From: Selenomonadaceae bacterium
GTDB taxonomy: Bacteria > Bacillota > Negativicutes > Selenomonadales > Selenomonadaceae
Length of the DNA stretch: 64,000 bases
Direction of reading: 5' to 3'
Assembly (NCBI GenBank): GCA_017446845.1
Contig: JAFSOQ010000061.1
Coordinates: 1-64,000, forward strand
Part shown: piece after piece, positions 41,226-50,210 of the stretch
Layout: each line of letters starts with the position of its first letter
Position numbering within the stretch: position 1 is the stretch's first letter
Translations under genes and position numbers: made by a program
The notes under the pieces: model-generated
Seen by the model: the letters and a program-made list of their open reading frames with translations, nothing else
Database searches by the model: none
Told to the model about the DNA's origin: nothing

Positions 41226-42068
41226 TTGAGAGAGCTTAACGTTAAACTCATAACCGAGAACGTCGCCGAAATGTGCAAGGAGGCGGCGTATTATCTGCCG
41301 GACGATGTCTATCGTGCACTCAAGCGCGGGCGCGAGACTGAGCAATCGCCCGTCGGTAGAATTGTCCTCGACCAAATTATCAAGAACGCCGAGATTGCCA
41401 AGGCGGAAGATCGTCCCTATTGTCAAGATACGGGCATGACGATTGTTTTCCTCGAAGTCGGACAGGATTTGCACATTGTCGGCGGCGATTTGGAAGAAGC
41501 TGTCAACGCGGGCATTGCCAAAGGTTACACCGAAGGTTATTTGCGCAAGTCTGTCGTCGGCGAACCGCTGTTCAATCGCGTAAACACCAAGAACAATACG
41601 CCCGGCGTCATCTACACCAAAATTGTGCCCGGCGACAAACTCAGCATTACAATCGCGCCAAAAGGTTTCGGCTCCGAAAACAAATCGGGAATTAAAATGC
41701 TCGTGCCCGCCGACGGTGTTCGCGGCGTTAAAAAAGCCGTCATGGAAATTATTCTTCATGCGAGTATGAATCCTTGTCCGCCTATGGTCGTCGGCGTCGG
41801 TATCGGCGGAACTATGGACAGAGCAGCCCTCCTTTCCAAAAAAGCTCTGACTCGTTCAATCGACGAACGCAATCCCATGCCCGAATATGCAAAACTTGAA
41901 CAGGAACTTCTTGACATGATTTACGCGACGGGTATCGGACCTCAGCTCGGCGGCACGACTTCTGCGCTTGCAGTTAATATCGAATGGGCACCGACACACA
42001 TTGCGGGCTTGCCGGTTGCCGTTACCATTTGCTGTCACGCTATGCGCCACGCTCACCGCGTCCTTTAA
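41226..42068 (+). CDS. Class I fumarase, alpha subunit
   Basis: A 280-residue N-terminal subunit of the heterodimeric iron-sulphur fumarase (fumarate to malate). Family homology begins at [20 protein letters not shown]; cluster cysteines are in [18 protein letters not shown] and the late [15 protein letters not shown] 41226 is taken as start; the frame is open further upstream through the TnpB-like remnant, with an ATG at 41172 as alternative, and no strong ribosome site supports either. Followed after 39 bases by the beta subunit and by the succinate dehydrogenase genes, so the C4 branch of the citric-acid cycle is encoded together. Confidence 0.88.
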   Translation: MRELNVKLITENVAEMCKEAAYYLPDDVYRALKRGRETEQSPVGRIVLDQIIKNAEIAKAEDRPYCQDTGMTIVFLEVGQDLHIVGGDLEEAVNAGIAKGYTEGYLRKSVVGEPLFNRVNTKNNTPGVIYTKIVPGDKLSITIAPKGFGSENKSGIKMLVPADGVRGVKKAVMEIILHASMNPCPPMVVGVGIGGTMDRAALLSKKALTRSIDERNPMPEYAKLEQELLDMIYATGIGPQLGGTTSALAVNIEWAPTHIAGLPVAVTICCHAMRHAHRVL

Positions 42069-42107
42069 TCAAGCGTAAAATTTTCTTGCAAAGGAGAGAC
42101 TGATAGA

Positions 42108-42680
42108 ATGGCTGAAAGCATAAGAATTACAACGCCGTTCACCGAGGAAATGTCGCGCAAACTCAAAGCAGGCGACAGCGTCCTTATTACCGGCACGATT
42201 ATCAGCGCAAGAGACGCCGCCCATAAAGTCATGACGGAAGCTCTTGCACGCGGCGAAAAATTGCCCGTCGATTGGAATAATCAAATTGTCTACTATCTCG
42301 GTCCCACACCCGCCAAGCCGGGCGACCCGATTGGTTCTTGCGGTCCGACGACTTCGGGCAGAATGGACGCTTATACTCCGACTATGCTTGACCAGGGAAT
42401 TAAAGGCATGGTCGGCAAAGGTTCGCGCACAAAAGAAGTCGTTGAGGCTATGAAGAAAAACGGCGCAACTTATTTTGCGGCTGTCGGCGGCGCGGCAGCT
42501 TTAATCGCCAAATCCGTTAAAAGTTACACCGTGCTTGCTTATCCCGAACTCGGTCCGGAGGCTGTGGCGGCTTTGGAAGTCGTCGATTTCCCCGCTATTG
42601 TCGTTATCGATTGCCAAGGAAATAATTTCTACGAAATCGGGCAAAAGGATTATCGCCACTTCGACATTAATCAAATCTAG
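42108..42680 (+). CDS. Class I fumarase, beta subunit
   Basis: A 190-residue C-terminal subunit: ITTPFTEEMSRKLKAGDSVL, SARDAAHKVMTEALARGEKL, LGPTPAKPGDPIGSCGPTTS and a late PAIVVIDCQGNNFYEIGQKD. These are swivelling-domain motifs of class I hydrolyases. AAAGGAG lies 9 bases before ATG 42108. The partner alpha subunit precedes it. Could also act on tartrate in some homologues, but the fumarase-SDH clustering favours fumarate. Confidence 0.9.
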   Translation: MAESIRITTPFTEEMSRKLKAGDSVLITGTIISARDAAHKVMTEALARGEKLPVDWNNQIVYYLGPTPAKPGDPIGSCGPTTSGRMDAYTPTMLDQGIKGMVGKGSRTKEVVEAMKKNGATYFAAVGGAAALIAKSVKSYTVLAYPELGPEAVAALEVVDFPAIVVIDCQGNNFYEIGQKDYRHFDINQI

Positions 42681-42749
42681 GATTTGGGAGTTAGGATTTA
42701 GGAGTTAGGGGGTTTCCTCTAAATCCTAAATCCTATATCCCAAATCCTC
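42679..42749. repeat. Heptamer array with inverted arm before sdhC
   Basis: AGGATTT, GGGAGTT, AGGATTT, AGGAGTT, AGGGGGT and then the opposite sense AAATCCT, AAATCCT, ATATCCC, AAATCCT. It overlaps the fumarase beta stop codon and fills the gap to sdhC. Confidence 0.9.
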
Positions 42750-42767
42750 ATAAACAAGGAGGTCAAA

Positions 42768-43391
42768 ATGGTGCACACAACTTTTTATTTGCGGCGTTTG
42801 CATTCGTTGTGCGGCTTACTCGTCTTGGGCATGGTGCTTATCGAACACATCTTCACAAACTCAACGGCGATTCTCGGTCCTCAAGGTCTTAACACCGCGC
42901 TTGAAATGATGGAACTCATTCCCAAACCGATTTTTATGGGATTGGAAATCGGCGGCATTGCAGTTCCGCTTTTGTTCCACGGCATTTATGGTATTTACAT
43001 TGCCCTGCAAGCGAAAAACAATCCCGGAAATTACCCCTACATTCGTAACAGAAATTTTGCCCTTCAACGCTGGACTGCCTGGTTTCTCGTACCGTTCCTG
43101 ATTTGGCACATCGGTTATCTGCGTTTCTACGTCAAAGGCGTCACGGGCACTCCGATTTCCTTTGAACTTCTGCAGAACTTCTTCCAAAATCCGATTGTCG
43201 TTGTTCTTTACGTCTTGGGCATGTGGGCGGCGATTTTCCATTTCTGCAACGGCATTACGACTTTCTGCATGACTTGGGGCATTACCAAAGGTCCGCGTGC
43301 GCAAAGTGCCATCAGTATTATCAGCATGTTGCTCTGCGCGGCTATGTGCGTTATGACGCTCGTTTTCATGGGCAGTTATTTCGTTTACTAA
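42768..43391 (+). CDS. sdhC: Succinate dehydrogenase/fumarate reductase cytochrome b558 subunit
   Basis: A 207-residue membrane anchor with five helices of the b558 (Bacillus/Wolinella) type. Haem-ligand candidates are the histidines in LHSLCGLLVLGMVLIEHIFT, FHGIYGIYIALQAKN, HIGYLRFYV and AIFHFCNGITTFCMTWGITK. It carries electrons between menaquinone and the iron-sulphur subunit. AAGGAGG site before ATG 42768. First gene of the C-A-B order used by this type; whether the enzyme works as reductase or dehydrogenase cannot be read from the sequence. Confidence 0.9.
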   Translation: MVHTTFYLRRLHSLCGLLVLGMVLIEHIFTNSTAILGPQGLNTALEMMELIPKPIFMGLEIGGIAVPLLFHGIYGIYIALQAKNNPGNYPYIRNRNFALQRWTAWFLVPFLIWHIGYLRFYVKGVTGTPISFELLQNFFQNPIVVVLYVLGMWAAIFHFCNGITTFCMTWGITKGPRAQSAISIISMLLCAAMCVMTLVFMGSYFVY

Positions 43392-43409
43392 TAATTAGGA
43401 GATTTTGTT

Positions 43410-45221
43410 ATGGCTAAAGATATGACTAAGAAACAAATTATAATCGTCGGCGGCGGAATTTCGGGTTTGCTCGCTACGATTAAGGTTTGCGAACTTGGCG
43501 GCGAGGTCTTGCTGTTCTCCTATTGTCCCGTCAAGCGTTCGCACTCTCTTTGCGCTCAAGGCGGCATGAATGCCTGCATGGACACCAAAGGCGAACACGA
43601 CAGCATTTACGAACATTTCGACGATACGGTTTACGGCGGCGACTTCCTTGCCGACCAACTCGCGGTCAAAGGCATGGTCGAGGCGGCTCCGAAATTAATT
43701 AAGATGCTCGACCGTATGGGTGTCACATTCACGCGCACGCCTGAAGGCAATTTGGACTTGCGCAACTTCGGCGGACAGAAAAATAAGCGTACATGTTTTT
43801 CAGGCTCCACGACAGGTCAGCAAATTCTCTACGCACTTGATGAGCAAGTTCGTCGTTGGGAAGTCAAAGGTTCCGTCAAAAAATATGAGTTCTGGGAATT
43901 CATCAAGATTATAAAGAATAAAGAAGGCATTTGCCGCGGTATCGTCGCGCAGAGCATGAACAGCATGGAAATTAAATCGTTCCGCGCAGATACGGTTATT
44001 CTCGCGACGGGCGGTCCCGGTCAAGTGTTCGGACGTTGCACGGCGTCGACGATTTGTAACGGCTCGGCAGTCAGCGCAGTTTATCAGCAAGGCGCGGAAA
44101 TTGCCAATCCCGAATTTATCCAGATTCACCCGACGGCAATCCCCGGTTCCGATAAAAATCGTTTGATGTCGGAAGCATGTCGCGGCGAAGGCGGTCGCGT
44201 TTGGGTTTATAAAGACGGTAAGCCCTGGTACTTCCTTGAGGAAATGTATCCCGCTTACGGCAACCTTGTTCCGCGTGACGTTGCAAGCCGCGCAATTTTC
44301 AAAGTCTGTGTGCACATGGGACTTGGCATTAACGGCGAGAACAGAGTTTATCTCGACCTGTCACACATCGACGGCGATTATCTCTTGAGAAAACTCGGCG
44401 GCATTTTGGAAATGTATTCGGAATTCGTCGGACAAGACCCGCGTAAAGTTCCCATGGAAATTTTCCCCAGCGTCCATTACTCCATGGGCGGCATTTGGGT
44501 TGACAGATTCCACTTTACAAATATTCCGGGGCTTATGGCGTCGGGCGAGTGCGACTATCAATATCACGGCGCGAATCGTCTCGGTGCGAATTCACTTTTG
44601 AGCGCGGCTTATTCGGGAACTGTTTCCGGTCCCGAAGCTATGAAGTGGGCTAAAAGCGGCAAGAACGGTTCCGAACTTTCCGACGACGAATTGGAAGCGG
44701 CTCGCAAGGAAGTTCAGAACGAATACGATAAAATTTTGCAGATGAACGGCTCCGAAAATGCTCACAAGCTTCATCACGAAATGGGCGACTTAATGTATAA
44801 ATACGTCGCTATCGAACGCGATAACAACGGTTTGGATATTTGCCTCGGCGAGCTGAAAAAATTGCTCAAGCGTTGGGACGACATAGGCGTTACCGACAGA
44901 GGCAACGTCGCCAATCAGGAGGCAATGTTCGTTCGTCAGCTGCGCAATATGATTCTTTACGCAATGGCTATCACGAAAGGTGCTCGTTGCCGTGATGAGT
45001 CTCGCGGTGCTCATGCAAAAATCGTTCTCGAAAACGGTCAGCGTAAACACGACGAGAACGGCGACCTTGTCTTCATGGGACGCGACGATAAAAACTTCAT
45101 GTTCACGACGATTATCAACTACGACCCCAAGACCGAGGAGCCGATTGTTTCTTATCGTGAGTTCGACCACTCGTTGATTAAGCCGCGTGCCCGCAACTAC
45201 GCCGTCGCCAAGAAGGAGTGA
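43410..45221 (+). CDS. sdhA: Succinate dehydrogenase/fumarate reductase flavoprotein subunit
   Basis: A 603-residue FAD subunit. IIIVGGGISGLLATIKVCEL is the dinucleotide fold; the FAD-binding His region reads KRSHSLCAQGGMNACMDTKG; the active-site arginines and His lie in IQIHPTAIPGSDKNRLMSEA, RGEGG and YHGANRLGANSLLSA. Its length fits the epsilon-proteobacterial/Bacillus-type class. ATG 43410 follows a TAGGAG site. Closely spaced with sdhC (18 bases) and separated from sdhB by a heptamer array. Confidence 0.94.
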   Translation: MAKDMTKKQIIIVGGGISGLLATIKVCELGGEVLLFSYCPVKRSHSLCAQGGMNACMDTKGEHDSIYEHFDDTVYGGDFLADQLAVKGMVEAAPKLIKMLDRMGVTFTRTPEGNLDLRNFGGQKNKRTCFSGSTTGQQILYALDEQVRRWEVKGSVKKYEFWEFIKIIKNKEGICRGIVAQSMNSMEIKSFRADTVILATGGPGQVFGRCTASTICNGSAVSAVYQQGAEIANPEFIQIHPTAIPGSDKNRLMSEACRGEGGRVWVYKDGKPWYFLEEMYPAYGNLVPRDVASRAIFKVCVHMGLGINGENRVYLDLSHIDGDYLLRKLGGILEMYSEFVGQDPRKVPMEIFPSVHYSMGGIWVDRFHFTNIPGLMASGECDYQYHGANRLGANSLLSAAYSGTVSGPEAMKWAKSGKNGSELSDDELEAARKEVQNEYDKILQMNGSENAHKLHHEMGDLMYKYVAIERDNNGLDICLGELKKLLKRWDDIGVTDRGNVANQEAMFVRQLRNMILYAMAITKGARCRDESRGAHAKIVLENGQRKHDENGDLVFMGRDDKNFMFTTIINYDPKTEEPIVSYREFDHSLIKPRARNYAVAKKE

Positions 45222-45281
45222 TTAGCGATTAGTGATTAGCGATTAGTGGTTAGAATTTCTAGTCCCTAGTTCCTAGTTCCT
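45220..45281. repeat. Heptamer array with inverted arm between sdhA and sdhB
   Basis: GATTAGC, GATTAGT, GATTAGC, GATTAGT, GGTTAGA, then TCTAGTC, CCTAGTT, CCTAGTT, CCTA. It begins at the sdhA stop codon and ends before the AAAGGAG of sdhB. Confidence 0.9.
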
Positions 45282-45308
45282 AAAAATCGACTGAAAGGAG
45301 ATTTTTTC

Positions 45309-46055
45309 ATGGCTGAAAAAGTCAGATTTGTAATAGAGCGGCAGGACGGACCGAACGATAAGCCTTACACGCAAGAATTTGACGTGGATTATCGTCCAGG
45401 CTTAAACGTCGTTGCCTCGCTCATGGAGATTCAAAAAAATCCCGTAACTGTCGACGGCAAAAAAGTTCCGCCGGTCGTGTGGGAATGTAACTGTTTGGAA
45501 AAAGTTTGCGGCGCGTGCATGATGGTTATCAACGGCAAAGCTCAACAAGCATGCTGCGCACTCGTCGACAACCTCACCAAGCCGATTAAACTTCAACCTG
45601 CGCGGACATTCCCCGTTATTCGTGACCTGTTGATTGACCGTACGAGAATGTTTGAAGCTCTCAAGAAAATTCAAGGTTGGATTGAATTGGACGGCTCGTG
45701 GGAAGTTCGTGACGCCCCGATACAAAATCCTTACACCGCCCGCACCGCTTACGAAATTTCTCGTTGCATGACTTGCGGCTGCTGCTTGGAAGCTTGCCCG
45801 AATGTCGGACCGCAATCAGACTTCATAGGACCTGCACCGACTGTTCAAGCTTACCTGTTCAATTTGCACCCGTTCGGAAAATTCGACGCGCCAAAACGTC
45901 TCAACGTCCTAATGGAAAAGGGCGGCATTACCAGTTGCGGCAACAGCCAAAACTGCGTCGAAGTCTGTCCGAAGTCAATCAAGCTCACGACTTATCTCGC
46001 GCAACTCAATCGCGACGTTAATATCCAAGCTTTGAAAAATATCTTCGACAATTAA
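45309..46055 (+). CDS. sdhB: Succinate dehydrogenase/fumarate reductase iron-sulphur subunit
   Basis: A 248-residue protein with a [2Fe-2S] domain (WECNCLEKVCGACMMVINGK and later QQACC) and a C-terminal ferredoxin-like domain with CMTCGCCLEACPN and CGNSQNCVEVCPKSI for the [4Fe-4S] and [3Fe-4S] clusters. It links the flavin to the cytochrome b subunit. GAAAGGAG site 9 bases before ATG 45309. A strong terminator follows. Confidence 0.94.
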   Translation: MAEKVRFVIERQDGPNDKPYTQEFDVDYRPGLNVVASLMEIQKNPVTVDGKKVPPVVWECNCLEKVCGACMMVINGKAQQACCALVDNLTKPIKLQPARTFPVIRDLLIDRTRMFEALKKIQGWIELDGSWEVRDAPIQNPYTARTAYEISRCMTCGCCLEACPNVGPQSDFIGPAPTVQAYLFNLHPFGKFDAPKRLNVLMEKGGITSCGNSQNCVEVCPKSIKLTTYLAQLNRDVNIQALKNIFDN

Positions 46056-46072
46056 ATTCAACGCAAAAAAAT

Positions 46073-46117
46073 ATTCGGGACACTGCAGAAATTCTGTGGT
46101 GCCCCGATTTTTTTGTT
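46073..46117 (+). terminator. Terminator of the fumarase-SDH operon
   Basis: TCGGGACACTGCAG-AAATT-CTGTGGTGCCCCGA, a stem of about 12 pairs with one mismatch, then TTTTTTT. Confidence 0.88.
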
Positions 46118-46190
46118 AAGCAAAAAGTTAGCTGTTGAATTTATCGAAAACTGTGGCAAGTGCAAGTAATCAATAATTGTTAAAAAATTT

Positions 46191-46529
46191 TTACGCGAAA
46201 TATTGCTGATAGACGACGAACGCGAACAAGACGATTGCGCAACCCATCGACACCATTCCCGCGCGTTCTATCCATAAATCTTGCGTCTCGGTGAAATTGT
46301 AATGTCGTCTCGCGTAAGTCGTCGACAACGACACCAGCAATGCCAGATAAAGTCCGCGATTCAACGCCGTGAAATTTTCCCAGCCGACAAGTAAAAATAC
46401 GATTGTCAGCGCGAGGACGAATATCAAGAGATAATCTTTGCCGACTTTTTCTTTGGGCTTTTTATTTTCCGGCTCCGATTTTTTCTTGGGCTGAATTTTT
46501 TTTGCAATTTTTTTTGATTGCCGCGCCAT
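46191..46529 (-). CDS. Small membrane protein with Lys-rich N-terminus
   Basis: A 112-residue protein. Residues 1-32 are Lys/Pro-rich and soluble (ARQSKKIAKKIQPKKKSEPE); three helices follow (about 33-52, 57-72, 90-108). The middle loop YARRHYNFTETQDLWIERAG is conserved-looking. Found alone on the reverse strand after the SDH terminator. GGGGAA-type ribosome site before ATG 46529. I do not recognise the family. Confidence 0.6.
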   Translation of the reverse strand: MARQSKKIAKKIQPKKKSEPENKKPKEKVGKDYLLIFVLALTIVFLLVGWENFTALNRGLYLALLVSLSTTYARRHYNFTETQDLWIERAGMVSMGCAIVLFAFVVYQQYFA

Positions 46530-46558
46530 GAAGATTCCCCTTTCTGTTTAATTAAAAT

Positions 46559-46921
46559 TTATCTCAACAGCGAATAAATCACTGCGAGCGCAATTCCGAT
46601 TGTCGAGATATTTGCTATCTGCCCGTGATTGGCTGATGATTTCATTTCTTTGTGCATATCGTCAATTTTATCTGCGAGCTTGTCAATTTTTTCGTCAGTC
46701 TTATCTATTCGCGAATTTAATTCTTTGCGCACGGATTCGATTTTTTCTTCCAGTTTATCCATGCGTACATCTTGTTTGTCCATGCGATTTTCTAAGCGGT
46801 CAAGTCTTTTTTCAATCTGCTCAAGTTGTTTTTGTGTTGATTGAAAATCAGACAAAACTTTTTCGTTAAAGGTAAGTCTTTCGGTTTGTCTTGAATTTTC
46901 TCTAAATGCTGGTCTCGGCAT
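46559..46921 (-). CDS. Coiled-coil protein with C-terminal membrane helix, paralogue 2
   Basis: A 120-residue protein. Residues about 25-85 form a heptad coiled coil (LDRLENRMDKQDVRMDKLEE, KIESVRKELNSRIDKTDEKI), then HGQIANISTIGIALAVIYSL as a single C-terminal helix in the membrane. The last 80 residues are nearly identical with the next upstream paralogue. GGAGG precedes ATG 46921 by 6 bases. The architecture recalls small holin-like or XhlA-like proteins, but no lysis or phage genes are near. Confidence 0.65.
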   Translation of the reverse strand: MPRPAFRENSRQTERLTFNEKVLSDFQSTQKQLEQIEKRLDRLENRMDKQDVRMDKLEEKIESVRKELNSRIDKTDEKIDKLADKIDDMHKEMKSSANHGQIANISTIGIALAVIYSLLR

Positions 46922-46955
46922 TTTTAATTCCTCCTTTGCAGCGCAATCTAAAAAT

Positions 46956-47348
46956 TTATCTCAACAGCGAATAAATCAGCGCGAGCGCAATTCCGATTGT
47001 CGAGATATTTGCTATCTGCCCGTGATTGGTCGAAGATTTAATTTCTTTGTGCATATCATCAATTTTATCGGCGAGCTTGTCAATTTTTTCGTCAGTCTTA
47101 TCTATTCGCGAATTTAATTCTTTGCGCACGGATTCGATTTTTTCTTCCAATTTATCCATGCGTGCATCTTGTTTGTCCATGCGTGCATTGAGTTCTTGAC
47201 GCGTGGTTTCCAATTTTGTTTCAAACTTGTCCATGCGATTTTCTAAGCGGTCAAGTCTTTTGTTTGTTTCTTGTTGTTGCGCCCAAAGCAATTCGTTGAA
47301 AGAAAATCGCTCCGAACGATTTTCTTCTCTCAATAAAGGTTCTGCCAT
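46956..47348 (-). CDS. Coiled-coil protein with C-terminal membrane helix, paralogue 1
   Basis: A 130-residue protein starting MAEPLLREENRSERFSFNEL. It has one more coiled-coil unit than its neighbour (FETKLETTRQELNARMDKQD is extra) and the same C-terminal helix. The two genes are tandem duplicates 34 bases apart. GGAGGG lies 7 bases before ATG 47348. Probably oligomeric and membrane-bound; role unknown. Confidence 0.65.
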   Translation of the reverse strand: MAEPLLREENRSERFSFNELLWAQQQETNKRLDRLENRMDKFETKLETTRQELNARMDKQDARMDKLEEKIESVRKELNSRIDKTDEKIDKLADKIDDMHKEIKSSTNHGQIANISTIGIALALIYSLLR

Positions 47349-47436
47349 TTTTAATCCCTCCTCACGGCGTAATTTTATCAAAGGGGCTTTTAAGCGTCAA
47401 TTTTTTCTGCTACAATCGGCGCGGGAGGTGTTGACG

Positions 47437-47958
47437 ATGCTTGAGAATTTATTTATCGACAGCCCGCTGAACGGCACATTGATTCCGCTGAACAAAGTCG
47501 ATGACAAAATTTTTTCCGGCGGCGCGGCAGGTCGAGGAGTCGCAATTAAAAATCCCGACGGGAAAATTTTCGCGCCCTTTGACGGCGTGATAAAATTTTT
47601 TGCCTCGCCGGGAGTTATCGGCTTGGAATCTTTTGGCGGCGTCGAACTTTTGATTCACGTCGGCTTGAATACCTGCAAGCTTATCGGCGAAAGTTTTCAG
47701 CCGCAAGTGACTGCGGGCGACACGATTAGGCGCGGACAAATTTTGTTGACGTTCAATCCTCAAGAAATGATTCGCAACGGTTTCGAGACTACTACGCCGA
47801 TTGTCGTGACCAATCCCGAAAATTTCGGCGACATCGTATTTAAACTCGGCGAACAAAAAATTTTCGCTCAACGTGTCAATCAATTTACATTCAAAAACTT
47901 TTTCCGATTCAATCTGTGCGGAGGTGTTGACTATGGAAAATTTATTGCGGCAACGTGA
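47437..47958 (+). CDS. PTS EIIA (glucose-type) domain protein
   Basis: A 173-residue EIIA-Glc/Crr-type protein: FIDSPLNGTLIPLNKVDDKI, KIFAPFDGVIKFFASPGVIG and VELLIHVGLNTCKLIGESFQ. His74 in IHVGLNT corresponds to the phosphorylated His. The second, auxiliary His (in the block PTKHAIGI) is replaced: ASPGVIGL has Gly59 there. This may alter phosphotransfer to a permease and suggests a regulatory use. No EIIB/EIIC gene is near. GGGAGG lies 7-8 bases before ATG 47437. Overlaps the next gene by 26 bases. Confidence 0.8.
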   Translation: MLENLFIDSPLNGTLIPLNKVDDKIFSGGAAGRGVAIKNPDGKIFAPFDGVIKFFASPGVIGLESFGGVELLIHVGLNTCKLIGESFQPQVTAGDTIRRGQILLTFNPQEMIRNGFETTTPIVVTNPENFGDIVFKLGEQKIFAQRVNQFTFKNFFRFNLCGGVDYGKFIAAT

Positions 47959-50008
47959 TGAACTGCTCGAAAAAATTCAGCGCATCGCCGAGACTTGCGA
48001 GGGCATTGAAAATAAAGAAAACGCCCGCCGAATCACTGAACTTAACGGACGGCAAGCCGAATTGCTCGCGCAAAAGGACGAACTCAAAGCTAAACTGTCC
48101 GCGCTCGACGGCGAACTCGGCTCTATCGGCAAGAACATTCAAGACTTGTCCGGCTCCGGTCTCGAAAAAATTTTACAGGCGATTAAAAATCAGCGGTGGT
48201 TTTTCTTCGCGAACAAGCCTAAAATTTTGATGGACAGAGACACCGCGCTCCTTTGGGCTGATTTAAATTATTTCCCTTACGGCAAGAATAACAACAGCTA
48301 TGATTATTCAAATTCCAATTCCTACGGTGAAGTAAGAAATTTAATCACGCAAATAAATTCGGAGAGTTGGGGAAGCTTTAACGATTGGCAAATTCCGACG
48401 ACATTCGAGTTGTGGAAAATGATTGAAGATATATCTTTTCCATTTAAGCATGGAGATTATTGGCGCATAAGAGATGATCGTAACTGTTGGTGTGTGAATA
48501 ATAATGGCTATCTTATTGCAAAAAGTCTTTGTTATAATGGAGCAACAAACGGTCTTAGTGAAAGTTGGACTTGCGCAGTGATTCCCTGCAGTCATGTTTA
48601 TGTGCCGACCGATTACGAAAATAATATTTCGCCGTCGAATAATTTCTACACGGAGACGGAGAAACTTCAATTCACGCTTAATGTCTTTGTACAGAATGAT
48701 TTGATTCCGATGTTCAAAGACGAGGCGATAACTCAACTGTACAGAAAAATTTTCGTCGACAAGCCTGCGCTAATGAAAGAACTCGCCGAAGTCGAAGCGC
48801 AAATCGCCGAAGCCGGTCAGATAAAGTTGACGGCGGATTTCAATTACAAGCCGCTCCTCGCGAAATATGACGTTGCGGCAACCGCGAAGTCGCCGATAAA
48901 ATACTTTGACGCGGTATTGAACTTGACGGACGAATTTTTGGATATTCTGCAGGATTACGAATCAGCGCAATCGGAGACAATCGCGGAGTTTTTAAAAATC
49001 GCGCCCAAGCTCAAGACAAACTACACGGACAGCCCTAATCTCACTGAGGAAGAAAATTCGTTGCTCGCCGAACGTCAGAACTTTTTGGCGCAACGTCTGG
49101 AACTCGGCACCGATGAACCCAAGCGAAAAATTTTATCCGTCAAGGCGCAGGCAGAAAGATTTTTTGAACGTCTGGATATGATTAACAGCGGTGAAAAATC
49201 GATTCGCGAACTTGCTATCCTTCAAGCAGAAACCCGCGCCGATTTTGAATTGCTGGCAGAAAATTTGGCGCGCATCATTCTCGACACGCAACACAAAGTT
49301 GATTTCTTCATCGCGAACAAAGATTTTGTTTCAAACGTCGTGGAGGCACAGGCGGTCTGGAGTGACGATTATAAAGCGTTCAAGACCGGCAGGCGCGAGG
49401 AGTTGAAGTCAATCTGCGACGAGGAAGGTATCGACGAGGAAATTTTTGACGCGTGGTATGACGATTGGCAGAGAAGTCGTTTTGCGATTGAACAAAAATT
49501 TTTGCCGCTCGTCAAGTTTGCTTTGGACGGACATTTTTTGAACGCCGTTTACGATATTCTTGGGAACTTGCAAGTTTATCGCGATTCGGTCGACAAATTT
49601 TATCTGCACGAGCGGAAGAATATTTATCAGAAGTTCGCGTTCACGTCGGGCGGCGATTTGCAAGAAAAGTTCGAGACGGAGAACGAGCTTTATAAATTGG
49701 CGGAAAAACTTCAGCGCAATTTGCAGACGATAATTTTTTTCTGCGACAAGACCGAGGAACGAGTTTTCCTGCTCAAATGGTCGGAGACGCTTTTGAATTT
49801 GCCGCTTGACGAGATAAGCTATTTCATCAGCGACCGCGAACTTAAATCAATTTCGGAGGAAAATTTGACACAGTTCGCCGAGTTGCGTCAACAAAATTTT
49901 GCAACGTATCTTTACGACGGCAAAGCTTACGGCGAGGCAATTCAGCGGCGCGAACAAGAATATAATGCGCTGATTTCCCGTATGCGCGAGGATTTGCATA
50001 AATCATAA
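47933..50008 (+). CDS. Unknown 691-residue protein: coiled coils around an Lcl/DUF1566-like domain
   Basis: A protein of 691 residues (from ATG 47933 with GGAGG 7 bases upstream) overlapping the EIIA gene by 26 bases. Residues 1-70 are coiled coil (RQRDELLEKIQRIAETCEGI; RRITELNGRQAELLAQKDEL). Residues about 85-220 (DRDTALLWADLNYFPYG, WGSFNDWQIPTTFELWKMIE, YWRIRDDRNCWCV) look like an Lcl/DUF1566 lectin-like domain. The remaining 470 residues are mostly helical with several coiled-coil stretches (EVEAQIAEAGQI; EENSLLAERQNFLAQRLELG). No signal peptide. Family and role unknown. Confidence 0.7.
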   Translation: MENLLRQRDELLEKIQRIAETCEGIENKENARRITELNGRQAELLAQKDELKAKLSALDGELGSIGKNIQDLSGSGLEKILQAIKNQRWFFFANKPKILMDRDTALLWADLNYFPYGKNNNSYDYSNSNSYGEVRNLITQINSESWGSFNDWQIPTTFELWKMIEDISFPFKHGDYWRIRDDRNCWCVNNNGYLIAKSLCYNGATNGLSESWTCAVIPCSHVYVPTDYENNISPSNNFYTETEKLQFTLNVFVQNDLIPMFKDEAITQLYRKIFVDKPALMKELAEVEAQIAEAGQIKLTADFNYKPLLAKYDVAATAKSPIKYFDAVLNLTDEFLDILQDYESAQSETIAEFLKIAPKLKTNYTDSPNLTEEENSLLAERQNFLAQRLELGTDEPKRKILSVKAQAERFFERLDMINSGEKSIRELAILQAETRADFELLAENLARIILDTQHKVDFFIANKDFVSNVVEAQAVWSDDYKAFKTGRREELKSICDEEGIDEEIFDAWYDDWQRSRFAIEQKFLPLVKFALDGHFLNAVYDILGNLQVYRDSVDKFYLHERKNIYQKFAFTSGGDLQEKFETENELYKLAEKLQRNLQTIIFFCDKTEERVFLLKWSETLLNLPLDEISYFISDRELKSISEENLTQFAELRQQNFATYLYDGKAYGEAIQRREQEYNALISRMREDLHKS

Positions 50009-50210
50009 AATCAACGATGTAAAAACGTTTTCTTAACCTGAAAATCATCATTAAACTCAATCTGAATGAAGAGGTTCTGCGCAGTCCATACTGTCAAGAG
50101 AGAACGCTCCGCAAGCAAAAGAAAGTATGAGAAAACAACGCAACGCCTTGACGATAATTGAAAAATGATTTACTATTCCTTAAGCAGATAAAAAGTTTTC
50201 GCGTTCCGGA

